Below the pieces are notes generated by a model, which did not search any database, was not told the origin of the DNA, and worked only from the letters and a program-made list of their open reading frames with translations. Below are positions 34,619-43,740 of a stretch of DNA of 64,000 nt, piece after piece (positions within the stretch are counted from its first letter, which is position 1; the number at the start of each line of letters is the position of its first letter). Location of the stretch: the NCBI RefSeq assembly GCF_004328625.1, contig NZ_CP032229.1, forward strand, positions 124,001-188,000, read 5' to 3'. The stretch is from Streptomyces seoulensis. GTDB lineage: Bacteria > Actinomycetota > Actinomycetes > Streptomycetales > Streptomycetaceae. A program made the translations under genes and the position numbers.

Positions 34619-35109
34619 CGGTCCTCGGGGTCGGTGTACCGCAGGCGGGTCCAGATCGGCAGGCCGTACCAGCAGACCAGGTACCAGCAGACGACCGAGC
34701 CGACCAGCCAGGGCACGTAGCCGTCGTGGGTGGCGACCCGGAGGATCAGCAGCAGCGAGCTGGCCATGGTGATCAGGAGCAGCACCAGGCCGACGAAGGT
34801 CAGCGCCCCGGCCAGCTTCACCGCCTGCGGTTTCACCCGGCGCCCGGAGACCAGGCGGTGCAGGGAGACCGGCCCGATGAGGGCGCCGGTCGCGCAGGCC
34901 CCCAGGACCACGGTGACGATGTAGATGAGCTGGTCGGTGTCGGACAGCCGGGCGTACTTGGGCTGGAAGACCACCGTCAGCAGGAAGCCGAACAGGATCT
35001 GTACGCCGGTCTGCGCGACACGTACCTCCTGGATCAGTTCCCCCCACTTGCGGTCGGCCCGCTCGTCCCTGGTCTCGTCCCGCCCCCTGAGCGGTGCCTC
35101 CTCGGTCAT
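34615..35109 (-). CDS. DUF6328-like membrane protein
   Basis: A 164-residue protein with a charged N-terminus (DETRDERADRKWGELIQEVRVAQTGVQILFGFLL) leading into about four transmembrane helices. This pattern matches small actinobacterial DUF6328 proteins as I remember them; the function is unknown. ATG 35109 is chosen over ATG 35118. It is convergent with the DUF2238 gene. Confidence 0.7.
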   Translation of the reverse strand: MTEEAPLRGRDETRDERADRKWGELIQEVRVAQTGVQILFGFLLTVVFQPKYARLSDTDQLIYIVTVVLGACATGALIGPVSLHRLVSGRRVKPQAVKLAGALTFVGLVLLLITMASSLLLILRVATHDGYVPWLVGSVVCWYLVCWYGLPIWTRLRYTDPEDR

Positions 35110-35174
35110 GCGGTGCAATTAACCGCGCAAACGTTCTTTCAAACCGCTCACTTGATCGGGCCTACTGTGCAGGT

Positions 35175-36059
35175 TCAGTCGAAGTAGTGGCCCTCGTCCA
35201 GATCGGCGAGAAGTCCGGGCCCGGTGGGCCGCCAGCCGAGCCGTTCGCGGGTCGCGGCGCTGGAGGTGGGGTTGTCCACCCCGGCGAACCGGCCGAGGAA
35301 CCCGAAGTGCTCCCCGGCCCGCTCCGCCGGCACGCTCACCACGGGCACGTCCAGGTGGCGGCCGATGACCTCCGCGAGGTCCCGGACCGGCACGCCTTCC
35401 TCGTCGGCCGCGTGCCACCGGGTACCGGCCGGGGCCTGCTCCAGCACCAGCCGGAACAGCCCGGCGGCGTCGGACCGGTGGACACCGGGCCAGCGGTTGG
35501 CGCCGTCGCCGATGTAGGCGGACTCGCCCTTCTCGCGGGCGATGCGGATGAGGTGCGGGACGAAGCCGTGGTCGCCGCGCCCGTGCACGGAGGGCGCGAG
35601 CCGCACCACCGAGGCGCGCACGCCCCGCTCGGCCAGCGCGACGGCGGCCTCCTCGGACGGGGTGCGGTGGGTGCCCGGGGCGGGCGCGTCGGTCTCGGTG
35701 ACGAGGCGGCCCGACGGGGCGATCGCGGTGCCCGAGGTGACCACGAGCGGGCGGTCGGAGCCCGCCAGGGCGGCGCCCATCGCCTCGATCGCCCGCAGGT
35801 CGGTGGCGCCGGCCGCGTCGAAGTCGGCGAAGTCGTGGACGAAGGCCAGGTGGATCACCCCGTCGGCGCCGTCCGCCGCGCGGGCCAGGCCCTCGGGGTC
35901 CTCCAGGCTGCCCCGGAACACCTCGGCGCCCGCTTCCTTGAGCGCGGCGGCCCCGTCGTCCGACCGGGCGAGGCCGACGACCTCGTGCCCGGCGCCGATC
36001 AGTTCGGGCACCACGGCGGAGCCGACGAACCCCGTGGCCCCGGTGACGAAAACACGCAT
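35175..36059 (-). CDS. NAD-dependent epimerase/dehydratase-family (extended SDR) protein
   Basis: A 294-residue Rossmann protein beginning MRVFVTGATGFVGSAVVPELIGAGHEVVGLAR. The active-site tyrosine of YxxxK is absent: the corresponding position reads SGTAIAP, then THRTPSEE. It is therefore closer to atypical SDRs used as NAD(P)H reductases or sensors. ATG 36059 has GGAGAG upstream. It is divergent from a LysR gene 136 bases away, which probably regulates it. Confidence 0.82.
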   Translation of the reverse strand: MRVFVTGATGFVGSAVVPELIGAGHEVVGLARSDDGAAALKEAGAEVFRGSLEDPEGLARAADGADGVIHLAFVHDFADFDAAGATDLRAIEAMGAALAGSDRPLVVTSGTAIAPSGRLVTETDAPAPGTHRTPSEEAAVALAERGVRASVVRLAPSVHGRGDHGFVPHLIRIAREKGESAYIGDGANRWPGVHRSDAAGLFRLVLEQAPAGTRWHAADEEGVPVRDLAEVIGRHLDVPVVSVPAERAGEHFGFLGRFAGVDNPTSSAATRERLGWRPTGPGLLADLDEGHYFD

Positions 36060-36195
36060 GTGAAGCTCTCCTCGAATGGTCGGTGGGAGTTGCTCCATCG
36101 TCGGCCGGGCGGAACCCGCGCGTCCAAGGCTTCTTCCGCATGGCGCAATACGTTCCGGGCATCACCGCTGGTGCGAGCGCCGTACGCTGGAGGGC

Positions 36196-37080
36196 ATGTC
36201 CGATTTCGCGGATCTCGATCTCCGGCTGGTCCGGCACTTCACGGTCGTCGCCGAGCACCGGCACTTCGGCCGCGCGGCCACGGCCCTGCACATCACCCAG
36301 CCCTCGCTCAGCCGTCAGGTACGGCGGCTGGAGCGGGAGCTGGGCGTCGAGCTGCTGGACCGCACCCCGCAGGGCACCCGGCTCACCGAGGCGGGCGAGG
36401 TCTTCCTGCCCCGCGCCAGGGCACTGCTGCGGGCCGCGCACCAGGCCGCGACGGAGGCGAGGGCGGCGGCCGAGCCCAGCCGGATCACCGTCGGCTACAC
36501 CACGGGCGTGCTGGTCACCCCGGCCGTGCGGGAGCTGCGGCGCACGTTCCCGGACGCGGACGTACGGGCCGCGCACCTGCGCTGGCACGAGGCACGGGAG
36601 GCGTTGCTCGGCCACCGGGTGGACGCGCTGGTGGCCCGGCTGCCGTTCGCCACCGACGGGCTGCGGGTGAGCGTGCTCTACGACGAGCCGCGCGTGGTGG
36701 TGGTCCCGCTGGACCACCGGCTCGCGGGCAAGGAGTCGGTGACGCTGGACGACATCGCGGACGAGCCCCTCCCCCGCGTCCCGGACCCGCTGTGGGACGC
36801 GTTCTGGCGGATCGACCCGCGCCCGGACGGGCGGCCCGCGCCGGACGGCCCGTTCATCGGGGACATCGAGGACAAGTTCGAACTGGTCGCCTCCGGCCAG
36901 GCGTTGGCGATCGCGGCGGCCGCGCCCGGGATGCCGGCCCGGCCCGACCTGACCGCGATCCCGCTGCACGGCGTGGAGCCCTGCCATGTCGCGCTGGCCA
37001 CCCGCGCGGGCGACAACGGCCGCCTGCTCGCCGCGTTCCGCCGCTGCGCGGCGTCACTGCTGACCGGGCCCGAGGGATGA
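36196..37080 (+). CDS. LysR-family transcriptional regulator
   Basis: A 294-residue LysR regulator. The N-terminal DNA-binding domain is DLRLVRHFTVVAEHRHFGRAATALHITQPSLSRQVRRLERELG, followed by an effector domain with ALLGHRVDALVARLPF. ATG 36196 has GGAGGG upstream. By the usual LysR rule it likely controls the divergent SDR gene in response to an unknown small molecule. Confidence 0.87.
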   Translation: MSDFADLDLRLVRHFTVVAEHRHFGRAATALHITQPSLSRQVRRLERELGVELLDRTPQGTRLTEAGEVFLPRARALLRAAHQAATEARAAAEPSRITVGYTTGVLVTPAVRELRRTFPDADVRAAHLRWHEAREALLGHRVDALVARLPFATDGLRVSVLYDEPRVVVVPLDHRLAGKESVTLDDIADEPLPRVPDPLWDAFWRIDPRPDGRPAPDGPFIGDIEDKFELVASGQALAIAAAAPGMPARPDLTAIPLHGVEPCHVALATRAGDNGRLLAAFRRCAASLLTGPEG

Positions 37081-37081
37081 G

Positions 37082-37648
37082 TCAGGGCGTCAACTGGGCC
37101 TGCACCAACGGGCCGTAGCGGTCGGCCACCTCGTCCGGGCCGCTCTCGCACAGGTGCGGTCCGCGGGCGATGCCGTACATGACGCCGACGCCGATGAGCG
37201 CGGCGACGGCGAGTTCGGCGCGCAGGCCGGCGTCGGGGCCGGTGAGCCGGGCGGCGAGGCGGTCGGTGACCTGGGCGCGGAAGTTGGCGCGCAGGACGTC
37301 GCCGTGGTCGCCGTGCAGCGGGGCGAAGGCGATGCGCAGCAGCGGGTCGGCGCCCCGGTCCCGCTGGCTGGCCAGGACGTGCCGGACCATGTGCCGCCCG
37401 AGGTCGCCCAGCGGTGCGTCGAGGAGGTCGTCGGCGTCGGTGTCGAAGGACATGACGCGGGCGAACAGGGCGTCCTTGTTGCCGAAGTACTTCAGCACCA
37501 GCGGCGGGCTGACCCCGGCCCGCTCGGCGACGGCCTTGAGGGTGATGTCGGCGTGTGCGTGGCGGGCCAGCAGATACCGGGCGGCCTTGAGGATGGCCGC
37601 CTTGGTGGTCTCGGCGTCCCGGCGCGCGGGGGCGGGTGCGGTGGTCAC
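37082..37648 (-). CDS. TetR-family regulator of the DHA2 exporter
   Basis: A 188-residue TetR regulator: AAILKAARYLLARHAHADITLKAVAERAGVSPPLVLKYFGNKDALFARVM is the DNA-binding domain at about residues 14-60. GTG 37648 follows GGAGGAGGC and overlaps the end of the MFS gene by four bases, so the two are coupled with the regulator second. The two palindromes before the MFS gene at 39164-39203 are its expected operator. Confidence 0.88.
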   Translation of the reverse strand: MTTAPAPARRDAETTKAAILKAARYLLARHAHADITLKAVAERAGVSPPLVLKYFGNKDALFARVMSFDTDADDLLDAPLGDLGRHMVRHVLASQRDRGADPLLRIAFAPLHGDHGDVLRANFRAQVTDRLAARLTGPDAGLRAELAVAALIGVGVMYGIARGPHLCESGPDEVADRYGPLVQAQLTP

Positions 37649-39132
37649 GCCTCCTCCAGGGCACGGGCCCCCGGAGTGGCGCCCTCGGCACGGGGGGTGT
37701 TCTCGGGGGTGCTGTCGCCGGGGATGGTGAGCGCGGCCGCGCAGGCCGCGAGCGCGACGGCGCCGGCCATGCCGAAGGCCAGCAGATACCCGTGCAGGGT
37801 GGGCACCGGCAGCCCGCCGACGCGGCTGGTGTGGTGGACCAGCACGGCGGCGACGGCGGCGCTGGAGACGGCCTGACCGATGGTCCGCATCAGCACGTTG
37901 ACACCGTTGGCGGACGCGGTCTGGGCGGCCGGTACGGCGCGCAGGATCAGGGTGGGCAGCGCGGAGTAGGCGAGGGTGGTGCCGGTGGCCACCACGGTCG
38001 CCCCGAGGATGATCATCCACAGGTCGCGGCTGTCGGCGATGCGCAGCGCGTAGCCGCAGGCGATGACGGCGGCGCCGAGCGCGAGGGTGATCCTGGGCCC
38101 GCGCCGGGCGGAGATCCGCGCGGACAGCGGCGAGAAGAGCAGCATGGTCACGCCGCCGGGCAGCAGGCAAAGGCCGGTGGCGACGATGGACAGCCCGAGC
38201 CCGTAGCCGCTGGCCTTGGGCGCCTGGACGAGCTGGGCGGTGACGAGCGAGTTGGCGTAGAACGCGAAGCCGGTGAGCAGGGCCGCCACATGGGACAGGC
38301 CCACCCTCGGCCGGGTAACCAGCCGCAGGTCGACCAGCGGCCGGGCGGCGCGGAGCTGCTGGCGCCACCACAGGGCCAGCACCACGGCGAAGGCGGCGAA
38401 CAGCCCGAGCACCGCGGGGCTGGTCCAGCCCCACTGGCCGCCCTGGGAGACGGCGAGCAGCAGGGACACCAGCGCCACGGCCAGGCCCAGCGCGCCGACC
38501 ACGTCGAACCGGCCGGGCTCGCGCACCGGCGACTCCCGGACCGCCCACCAGGTGGCCGCGACCCCGAGCGCGCCGAGGGCGCTGGTCAGCCAGAACATGG
38601 TGTGCCAGTCGGCGTACTGCACGACGAGCGCGGCCAGCGGCAGGCCGAGCGCGGCGCCGATGCCGACGGTGGAGCTCATCAGCGCGACCGCCGACCCCCG
38701 CCGCTGGGGCGGGAGTTCGTCGCGCAGGATGCTGATGGAGAGCGGGACGACGGAGGCGGCGGCGCCCTGGAGGGCGCGGGCGACGATGAGCACGGTGATG
38801 TCGGAGGACAGCGCGCACAGCACAGAGCCGACGGTCATCAGGGCGAGCGCGGAGGTCAGCACCCGGCGCTTGCCGTACATGTCACCGGCGCGGCCGAGGA
38901 CCGGGGTGAGCACGGCGCCGGAGAGCAGGGTGGCGGTGACCATCCAGGAGACGGCGGCCGGCGAGGACCCGGTGAGCCGGGGCAGGTCCGGCAGGAGCGG
39001 GACGACCACGGTCTGCATGACGGCCATGAGGATGCCGCCCGACGCCAGCACGGGGACGGTGAGGCGCTCCCGCAGCCGGGGCGGCGCCGCGAGGGTGCCG
39101 GACGGCTCGGGTATGGGGGCGGAGGGGTCCAT
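37645..39132 (-). CDS. MFS drug exporter of the DHA2 (14-TM) family
   Basis: A 495-residue transporter with about 14 hydrophobic segments. VSWMVTATLLSGAVLTPVLGRAGDMYGKRRVLTSALALM holds the loop 2-3 motif, and GIGAALGLPLAALVVQYADWHTMFWLTSALGAL matches motif C of drug/H+ antiporters. It probably exports a toxic compound or metabolite; the substrate is unknown. A strong double operator precedes it and a TetR gene follows with overlapping codons, a classic efflux-repressor operon. Confidence 0.88.
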   Translation of the reverse strand: MDPSAPIPEPSGTLAAPPRLRERLTVPVLASGGILMAVMQTVVVPLLPDLPRLTGSSPAAVSWMVTATLLSGAVLTPVLGRAGDMYGKRRVLTSALALMTVGSVLCALSSDITVLIVARALQGAAASVVPLSISILRDELPPQRRGSAVALMSSTVGIGAALGLPLAALVVQYADWHTMFWLTSALGALGVAATWWAVRESPVREPGRFDVVGALGLAVALVSLLLAVSQGGQWGWTSPAVLGLFAAFAVVLALWWRQQLRAARPLVDLRLVTRPRVGLSHVAALLTGFAFYANSLVTAQLVQAPKASGYGLGLSIVATGLCLLPGGVTMLLFSPLSARISARRGPRITLALGAAVIACGYALRIADSRDLWMIILGATVVATGTTLAYSALPTLILRAVPAAQTASANGVNVLMRTIGQAVSSAAVAAVLVHHTSRVGGLPVPTLHGYLLAFGMAGAVALAACAAALTIPGDSTPENTPRAEGATPGARALEEA

Positions 39133-39163
39133 CGACGCTCCTGCGGGTGAATGTGCGTGGCTG

Positions 39164-39203
39164 GTGAATAGCCATTCACTCTATCCAGTGAATGGCTATT
39201 CAC
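39164..39203. promoter_or_regulatory. Double TetR operator of the DHA2 exporter operon
   Basis: GTGAATAGCCATTCAC (39164-39179) and GTGAATGGCTATTCAC (39188-39203) are each perfect GTGAAT/ATTCAC palindromes. The pair also forms one 17-bp-arm inverted repeat around CTATCC. It begins 32 bases before the exporter start. Confidence 0.85.
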
Positions 39204-39239
39204 CAACCGGTGCCCTGCCCCGAGCTGGAGCGCAGGGGC

Positions 39240-40451
39240 TCAGCGGGAGCGGTCGGGGGTTCGTGCGGCGTGCAGGGCGCGGGCGGCGCGGGGGCCGAGC
39301 CAGCGCTTGAGCCGGCGCAGCGGTCCGAGCTGTCCGGCGGCCTTGTCGAGGCCGTAGTAGAGCTGGGGCGGGACATAGGGCAGCAGCGGGGAGTGGCGCT
39401 GGCCGAGCAGGGCGAACATGCGGTGCGGGGGCAGCTCGATGTACCGGGGCAGGCTCTCGTACCAGCGGGCGCTGTAGCGGGCGGCGCTCTGCGCGGAGAG
39501 CAGCTCGGAGCGGCGGCGTTTCTCGTAGGCGGCGAGCGCGTCGGGCAGGGCGGGGTGTTCGCCCAGGGCGGTGGCCAGGGCCATGGCGTCCTCCAGGGCG
39601 AGGGTGGTGCCGGCGCCGATGGAGTAGTGGGTGGTGTGGGCGGCGTCGCCGAGCAGGACGAGGCCGTCGTGGTGCCAGGTGCGGTTGGTGAGGGTGCGGA
39701 AGTTCAGCCAGGGGACGCTGGTGCCGTCGGACGCGCGGCCGATGAGGGGGTGCCCGTCGAGGAGGTCCGCGAAGAGGCGCTCCAGCAGGGCGAGCCCGTC
39801 GCCCTCGTCGGCGCTGTGCAGGCCGAGGCCGGTGAGGGTCTCGGGCGAGCACTCGATGACGCAGGTGCTGTGCCCGGTGTCGTAGGGGTATCCGTAGGCC
39901 CAGATCCACCCGTGCAAAGTCTCGACGAAGGCGAAGGTGAAGGCGTCGAAGACCTTGGTGGTGCCGAGCCAGAGGAAGTGGTTGCGGCCGTGGGCGACAT
40001 GGGTGCCGAACGCGTCGGCGTACCGGGTGCGCAGGGCGCTGCCGATGCCGTCGGCGGCCACCACCAGGTCGGCCTCTGGCGGGAGTTGGGTGATCTCGCT
40101 CTCGAACTCCAGCCGTACGCCCAGCTCGCGGGCTCGTTCGGCGAGCAGTTCGAGGAGACGGTGGCGGCCGATGCCGGAGCCCTGGTCACCGGGCTGACGG
40201 GTGCTCATGTCCCGTACGTGGGCGACGCCTTCGTACCAGTGGACGGAGTTCTTCGCGATCGCGTCCGCCGACTCGGGGTCGTGGGCACGGAGGCGGTCCA
40301 TCAGGCCCTGCCAGTAGGTGACGCCCCAGCCGTACGTGGAGCCCTCGGGGGCGCGTTCGTGGACGGTGATGTCGTGGGACGGGTTCTGCCGCTTGAGCAG
40401 GATGGCGAGGTACAGGCCGGCCGGCCCGCCCCCGACGCAGACGACCTTCAC
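39240..40451 (-). CDS. FAD-dependent aromatic monooxygenase (salicylyl/anthraniloyl-CoA hydroxylase-like)
   Basis: A 403-residue group A flavin monooxygenase. KVVCVGGGPAGLYLAILLKR binds FAD, DLVVAADGIGSALRTRY is the DG motif, and LLGDAAHTTHYSIGAGTTLALEDAMAL is the GD motif in the wording typical of salicylyl-CoA 5-hydroxylase and the N-half of 2-aminobenzoyl-CoA monooxygenase. It may hydroxylate an aromatic acyl-CoA, though no CoA ligase or ring-cleavage genes flank it. GTG 40451 is chosen with AGGGG eight bases upstream; a GTG at 40472 is possible. Confidence 0.82.
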   Translation of the reverse strand: MKVVCVGGGPAGLYLAILLKRQNPSHDITVHERAPEGSTYGWGVTYWQGLMDRLRAHDPESADAIAKNSVHWYEGVAHVRDMSTRQPGDQGSGIGRHRLLELLAERARELGVRLEFESEITQLPPEADLVVAADGIGSALRTRYADAFGTHVAHGRNHFLWLGTTKVFDAFTFAFVETLHGWIWAYGYPYDTGHSTCVIECSPETLTGLGLHSADEGDGLALLERLFADLLDGHPLIGRASDGTSVPWLNFRTLTNRTWHHDGLVLLGDAAHTTHYSIGAGTTLALEDAMALATALGEHPALPDALAAYEKRRRSELLSAQSAARYSARWYESLPRYIELPPHRMFALLGQRHSPLLPYVPPQLYYGLDKAAGQLGPLRRLKRWLGPRAARALHAARTPDRSR

Positions 40452-40547
40452 GCACACACCCCTGGAAGTCACCGGACGTAGTCGTTCGGCCTCGCAGGGT
40501 AGCAGCGTCCGGGTGCGGCCGGGGCCGAAGGCATCCGGCGGGGCCGG

Positions 40548-41237
40548 TCAGCCGGTGGCGGTACGGCACTCCGGGTGGCCCCAGCCCTGCGCGTTCTTGG
40601 CGATGGACTCGCCGGCGGCGTAGGAGCGGCCGCAGAGGCAGCGGCCGGCGAACTTGGCCTTGATGGTCCGCGCGGAGGCGGACCCGGAGCCGCCGGTGGC
40701 GCGCCGGGGCGCCTTGCGGCGGGCGGAGGGGGCCGGGGTGTCGGGCGAGGGCGGCGGCTCCGGCGAGCCGTGGGCGCTGCCCGCGGCCTCCTGCACGACG
40801 GCGGCCTGGCTGGCGGCGCGGTCGGCGAAGTCGTTCAGCGGATCGCCGTCGACCTGGTGGGCGGGGACGTACCGGAACTCGACCGAGCGGCCGTCGAGCA
40901 GCGCGTCGATGCGGACCACGAGGTCCTGGTTGGCGACCGGCTTGCCCGCCGAGGTCTTCCAGCCGTTGCGCTTCCAGCCGGGGAGCCAGGTGGTGACGGC
41001 CTTCATCGCGTACTGGGAGTCCATCCGGACCTCCAGCGCGACGTCCGGCTCGACTGCGGTCAACAGCCGCTCCAGCGCGGTGAGTTCGGCGACGTTGTTG
41101 GTGGCCCGGCCGAGCGGGCCGGACTCCCAGCGGGCCGGGGTCCGCTCGTCGTCGCCCGAGACCACCCACGCCCATCCGGCCGGTCCGGGGTTTCCCTTCG
41201 AAGCCCCGTCGCACGCGGCCACCACACGTTCACGCAT
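40548..41237 (-). CDS. Ribonuclease H (type HI) with C-terminal cysteine-rich extension
   Basis: A 229-residue protein. The RNase H domain carries the catalytic acids: ACDGASKGNPGPAGW (Asp), NVAELTALERLL (Glu), RMDSQYAMKAV (Asp) and DFADRAASQAA (Asp), within about residues 1-145. It degrades RNA in RNA-DNA hybrids. A proline/serine linker leads to a basic C-terminal module (KAKFAGRCLCGRSYAAGES... GWGHPEC) whose three Cys and one His could bind zinc. ATG 41237 is used; ATG 41249 is also in frame and neither has a strong ribosome binding site. Confidence 0.85.
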   Translation of the reverse strand: MRERVVAACDGASKGNPGPAGWAWVVSGDDERTPARWESGPLGRATNNVAELTALERLLTAVEPDVALEVRMDSQYAMKAVTTWLPGWKRNGWKTSAGKPVANQDLVVRIDALLDGRSVEFRYVPAHQVDGDPLNDFADRAASQAAVVQEAAGSAHGSPEPPPSPDTPAPSARRKAPRRATGGSGSASARTIKAKFAGRCLCGRSYAAGESIAKNAQGWGHPECRTATG

Positions 41238-41282
41238 GTGCCCGATCATGCCATGGCCGCGCGCGGGGTCCGACCGGCCGGG

Positions 41283-42077
41283 TCAGGCGTCCTTGAACTC
41301 GGGCATGCCGCCGTCCGTGGTGGCGACATCGATCACCGAGAAGCTCGCGCCCTGCGGGTCGCTGAGGGCGGCGAACCGGCCGAAGGGGCTGGTCATCGGG
41401 CCGAACCGGAGTACGGCGCCCCGCTCGACGGCGCGGGCCACGGCCGCGTCGCAGTCCTCGACGGTGAAGTACACGTTGACGTAGGAGGGGACCTCGGGCG
41501 GGAACTCCTCCCCCATCCGCATCCGGCCGAGCACCGGGTCGGCGCCCAGGTCGAACAGCCGGAAGTCGATGTGCTCGTCCGCCATCTGCTTCATCCGGTA
41601 CGGGAAGACGGCCGGCAGGAACGCGTCCGCCTTCTCCGGCTCGCGGGTGAACAGTTCCGCCCAGCAGTAGGCGCCGGGCTCGGCCACCGCCTCGAAGCCC
41701 TCGTGGGCGTCGCCCTGCCAGATGCCGAGGACGGCGCCGCTGGGCTCGCGGACGATGGCCATGGTGCCGAAGTCACCGACCCGCATCGGCTCCATCAGCA
41801 CCTCGCCGCCGTTCTCCTTGACCTTCGCGGCGGTGGCGGCGGCGTCCGGCGAGGCGAAGTAGAGACACCACTGCGAGGGACTCTCCTGGCCGGGCATGGG
41901 CGGGACGATGGCGGCGACGGCCTTGCCGTCCGCGTACGCCTGGGTGTAGTTGCCGTGCTCGGACGACGACTCGCCGAAGGTCCAGCCGAGGACGTCGCCG
42001 TAGAACTGCTTGGCGCCCTCCAGGTCGGTGAACATCGCGTCGGCCCAGCAGGGCGTTCCTTCGGATCGCACGGCCAT
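41283..42077 (-). CDS. VOC-family protein with two glyoxalase-like domains
   Basis: A 264-residue protein with tandem vicinal-oxygen-chelate domains: residues 8-120 (PCWADAMFTDLEGAKQFYGDVLGWTF) and 135-258 (YCWAELFTREPEKADAFLPAVFPYR ... VPSYVNVYFTVEDCDAAVARAVERGA). It resembles the hydroxylase-like VOC group of Streptomyces. No specific substrate can be named. It lies 45 bases from the RNase H gene start, same strand and upstream. Confidence 0.82.
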   Translation of the reverse strand: MAVRSEGTPCWADAMFTDLEGAKQFYGDVLGWTFGESSSEHGNYTQAYADGKAVAAIVPPMPGQESPSQWCLYFASPDAAATAAKVKENGGEVLMEPMRVGDFGTMAIVREPSGAVLGIWQGDAHEGFEAVAEPGAYCWAELFTREPEKADAFLPAVFPYRMKQMADEHIDFRLFDLGADPVLGRMRMGEEFPPEVPSYVNVYFTVEDCDAAVARAVERGAVLRFGPMTSPFGRFAALSDPQGASFSVIDVATTDGGMPEFKDA

Positions 42078-42209
42078 GGTCGGCCCTTTCGTGTTGGTGG
42101 TTCGTCCCGGATCGTCACGTCAGCCACTCGGTGGGCGGAACGCTCGGGGACGGTGTGGTCCGTTTTTTTCGGTCGACAGCGGGGACGCGCCGGCCCTTGG
42201 ATGGGGCCG

Positions 42210-43103
42210 GTGAGTACCCAGAAGATGCGTGACGGTGAACTCGACATCGATGCCCCGCTGGTGGAGCGCCTGGTGGCGCGGCAGTTCCCCGCGTGGGCGG
42301 AACTGCCGGTGACCCGGCTGAGGTCGTCCGGCACGGAGAACGCGATGTTCCGGCTGGGCCCGGAGCTGGTGGTACGGCTGCCCCGCCATCCGGGCGCGGT
42401 GGCGGACGTGACGCACGAGCGGGACTGGCTGCCCCGCCTGGGCCCCGGTCTGCCGGTGGCCGTTCCCGAGCCGGTGGGCTCCGGGGAGCCGGACGGCGGC
42501 TTCCCGTGGCCCTGGTCGGTCTACCGCTGGCTGGACGGCGCCAACCCGGTCGCGGGCGCCGTGGCGGAGCCGGAGCAACTGGCCAAGGAACTGGGCATGT
42601 TCGTGGCCGCCCTGCGCCGGACCCCGGCCATGGACGCGCCCCGGAGCCACCGGGGCGCCCCGCTCGCCGGCCAGGACGAGTCGACCCGCGAGGCGCTGGC
42701 CCAGCTCGCCGGGCGTATCGACACGGCCGGGGCGACCGCGCGGTGGGAGCGGGCACTGACCGCCCCCGTGCACACCGGCCCGCCGGTCTGGGCGCACGCC
42801 GACCTCTCCCCCGGCAATGTCCTGGTCACCGGCGGGGGCCGGCTGAGCGCGGTGATCGACTTCGGCTGCGCGGGGGTGGGCGATCCGGCCGTGGACCTGA
42901 TCGCGGCCTGGAACCTGCTGCCCGCCTCCGCCCGGGGCGTCTTCCGCGACGCGGTGGGCGCGGACGACGCCGAGTGGGCGCGCGGCCGGGGCTGGGCCCT
43001 GTCCGTCGCCCTGGTCCAGCTCCCCTACTACTGGCGCACCAACCCGGTCCTGGCACAGAACGCCCGGCACACGATCGGCGAGGTGCTCGCCGAACGCGTG
43101 TGA
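42210..43103 (+). CDS. Aminoglycoside phosphotransferase-family kinase
   Basis: A 297-residue APH/choline-kinase-fold protein. SGTENAMFRLGPELVVRLPR binds ATP, WAHADLSPGNVLV near residue 198 is the catalytic HxDxxxxN loop, and VIDFGCAGVGDPAVDL the metal-binding DFG-like motif. WPWSVYRWLDG matches the Streptomyces group of antibiotic-kinase-like proteins. It could phosphorylate an antibiotic or a metabolite; resistance is not implied by sequence alone. GTG 42210 is preferred, with ATG 42201 and ATG 42225 in frame. Confidence 0.8.
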   Translation: MSTQKMRDGELDIDAPLVERLVARQFPAWAELPVTRLRSSGTENAMFRLGPELVVRLPRHPGAVADVTHERDWLPRLGPGLPVAVPEPVGSGEPDGGFPWPWSVYRWLDGANPVAGAVAEPEQLAKELGMFVAALRRTPAMDAPRSHRGAPLAGQDESTREALAQLAGRIDTAGATARWERALTAPVHTGPPVWAHADLSPGNVLVTGGGRLSAVIDFGCAGVGDPAVDLIAAWNLLPASARGVFRDAVGADDAEWARGRGWALSVALVQLPYYWRTNPVLAQNARHTIGEVLAERV

Positions 43104-43120
43104 CCGGGCGCCGGTCCGGG

Positions 43121-43603
43121 TCATTCGCCCGCGTACGCCTTCTCCAGGGCGGCGAGGTCGAGCTTGTGCATCTTCATCATGGCGCTGAAGGCGCGGGCGG
43201 CCTTCTGCGGGTCGGCGTCGTTGGTCATCTCCAGCAGACGCTCGGGGCAGACCTGCCAGGAGACGCCGTACTTGTCCTTGAGCCAGCCGCACGGGCCGCC
43301 CTCGCCCCCGTCCTCGGTGAGCCGCGTCCAGTAGTGGTCGATCTCCCGCTGGTCGGCGCAGATGATCATGAACGAGACGGCCTCGCTGAACGTGAACTCG
43401 GGGCCGCCGTTCAGGGCGACGAACTTCTGGCCGTTGGCGGTGAACTCGACGGTGAGCACGGTACCGGGCTCACCGGGGCCGGCCTCGCTCCAGCGGGTGA
43501 CCCGGCCGATGCCGGAGTCCTTGAAGACGGAGACGTAGTAGTGCGCCGCCTCCTCGGCCTGGCCGTCGAACCAGAGACACGTGGTGAAACCGCCGTGGGA
43601 CAT
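43121..43603 (-). CDS. VOC-family (PhnB-like) protein
   Basis: A 160-residue PhnB/3-demethylubiquinone-9 3-methyltransferase-domain protein, a VOC-fold family. FTTCLWFDGQAEEAAHYYVSVFKDSGIG, EFTFSEAVSFMIICADQREIDHYWTRLTEDGG and WLKDKYGVSWQVCPERLLEM are typical. Function is unassigned. AGGAGG lies six bases before ATG 43603. It is convergent with the phosphotransferase gene. Confidence 0.83.
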   Translation of the reverse strand: MSHGGFTTCLWFDGQAEEAAHYYVSVFKDSGIGRVTRWSEAGPGEPGTVLTVEFTANGQKFVALNGGPEFTFSEAVSFMIICADQREIDHYWTRLTEDGGEGGPCGWLKDKYGVSWQVCPERLLEMTNDADPQKAARAFSAMMKMHKLDLAALEKAYAGE

Positions 43604-43740
43604 GGGGACCTCCTGTACGGGGCGCGGCGCCTGTCGCGCGCTCACACCTGTATGGACCGACCCCCGGCCCCGGACTCATCGGTCGTGGATCGATAAGATC
43701 GAGCCACTTCGGCGATTTCGGGCCACGTCGAAATTCGCCT

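Noticed and set aside
42210..43103. Calling the phosphotransferase an antibiotic resistance gene
   Set aside because: The family includes many metabolite kinases and no antibiotic cluster is nearby; resistance cannot be inferred.
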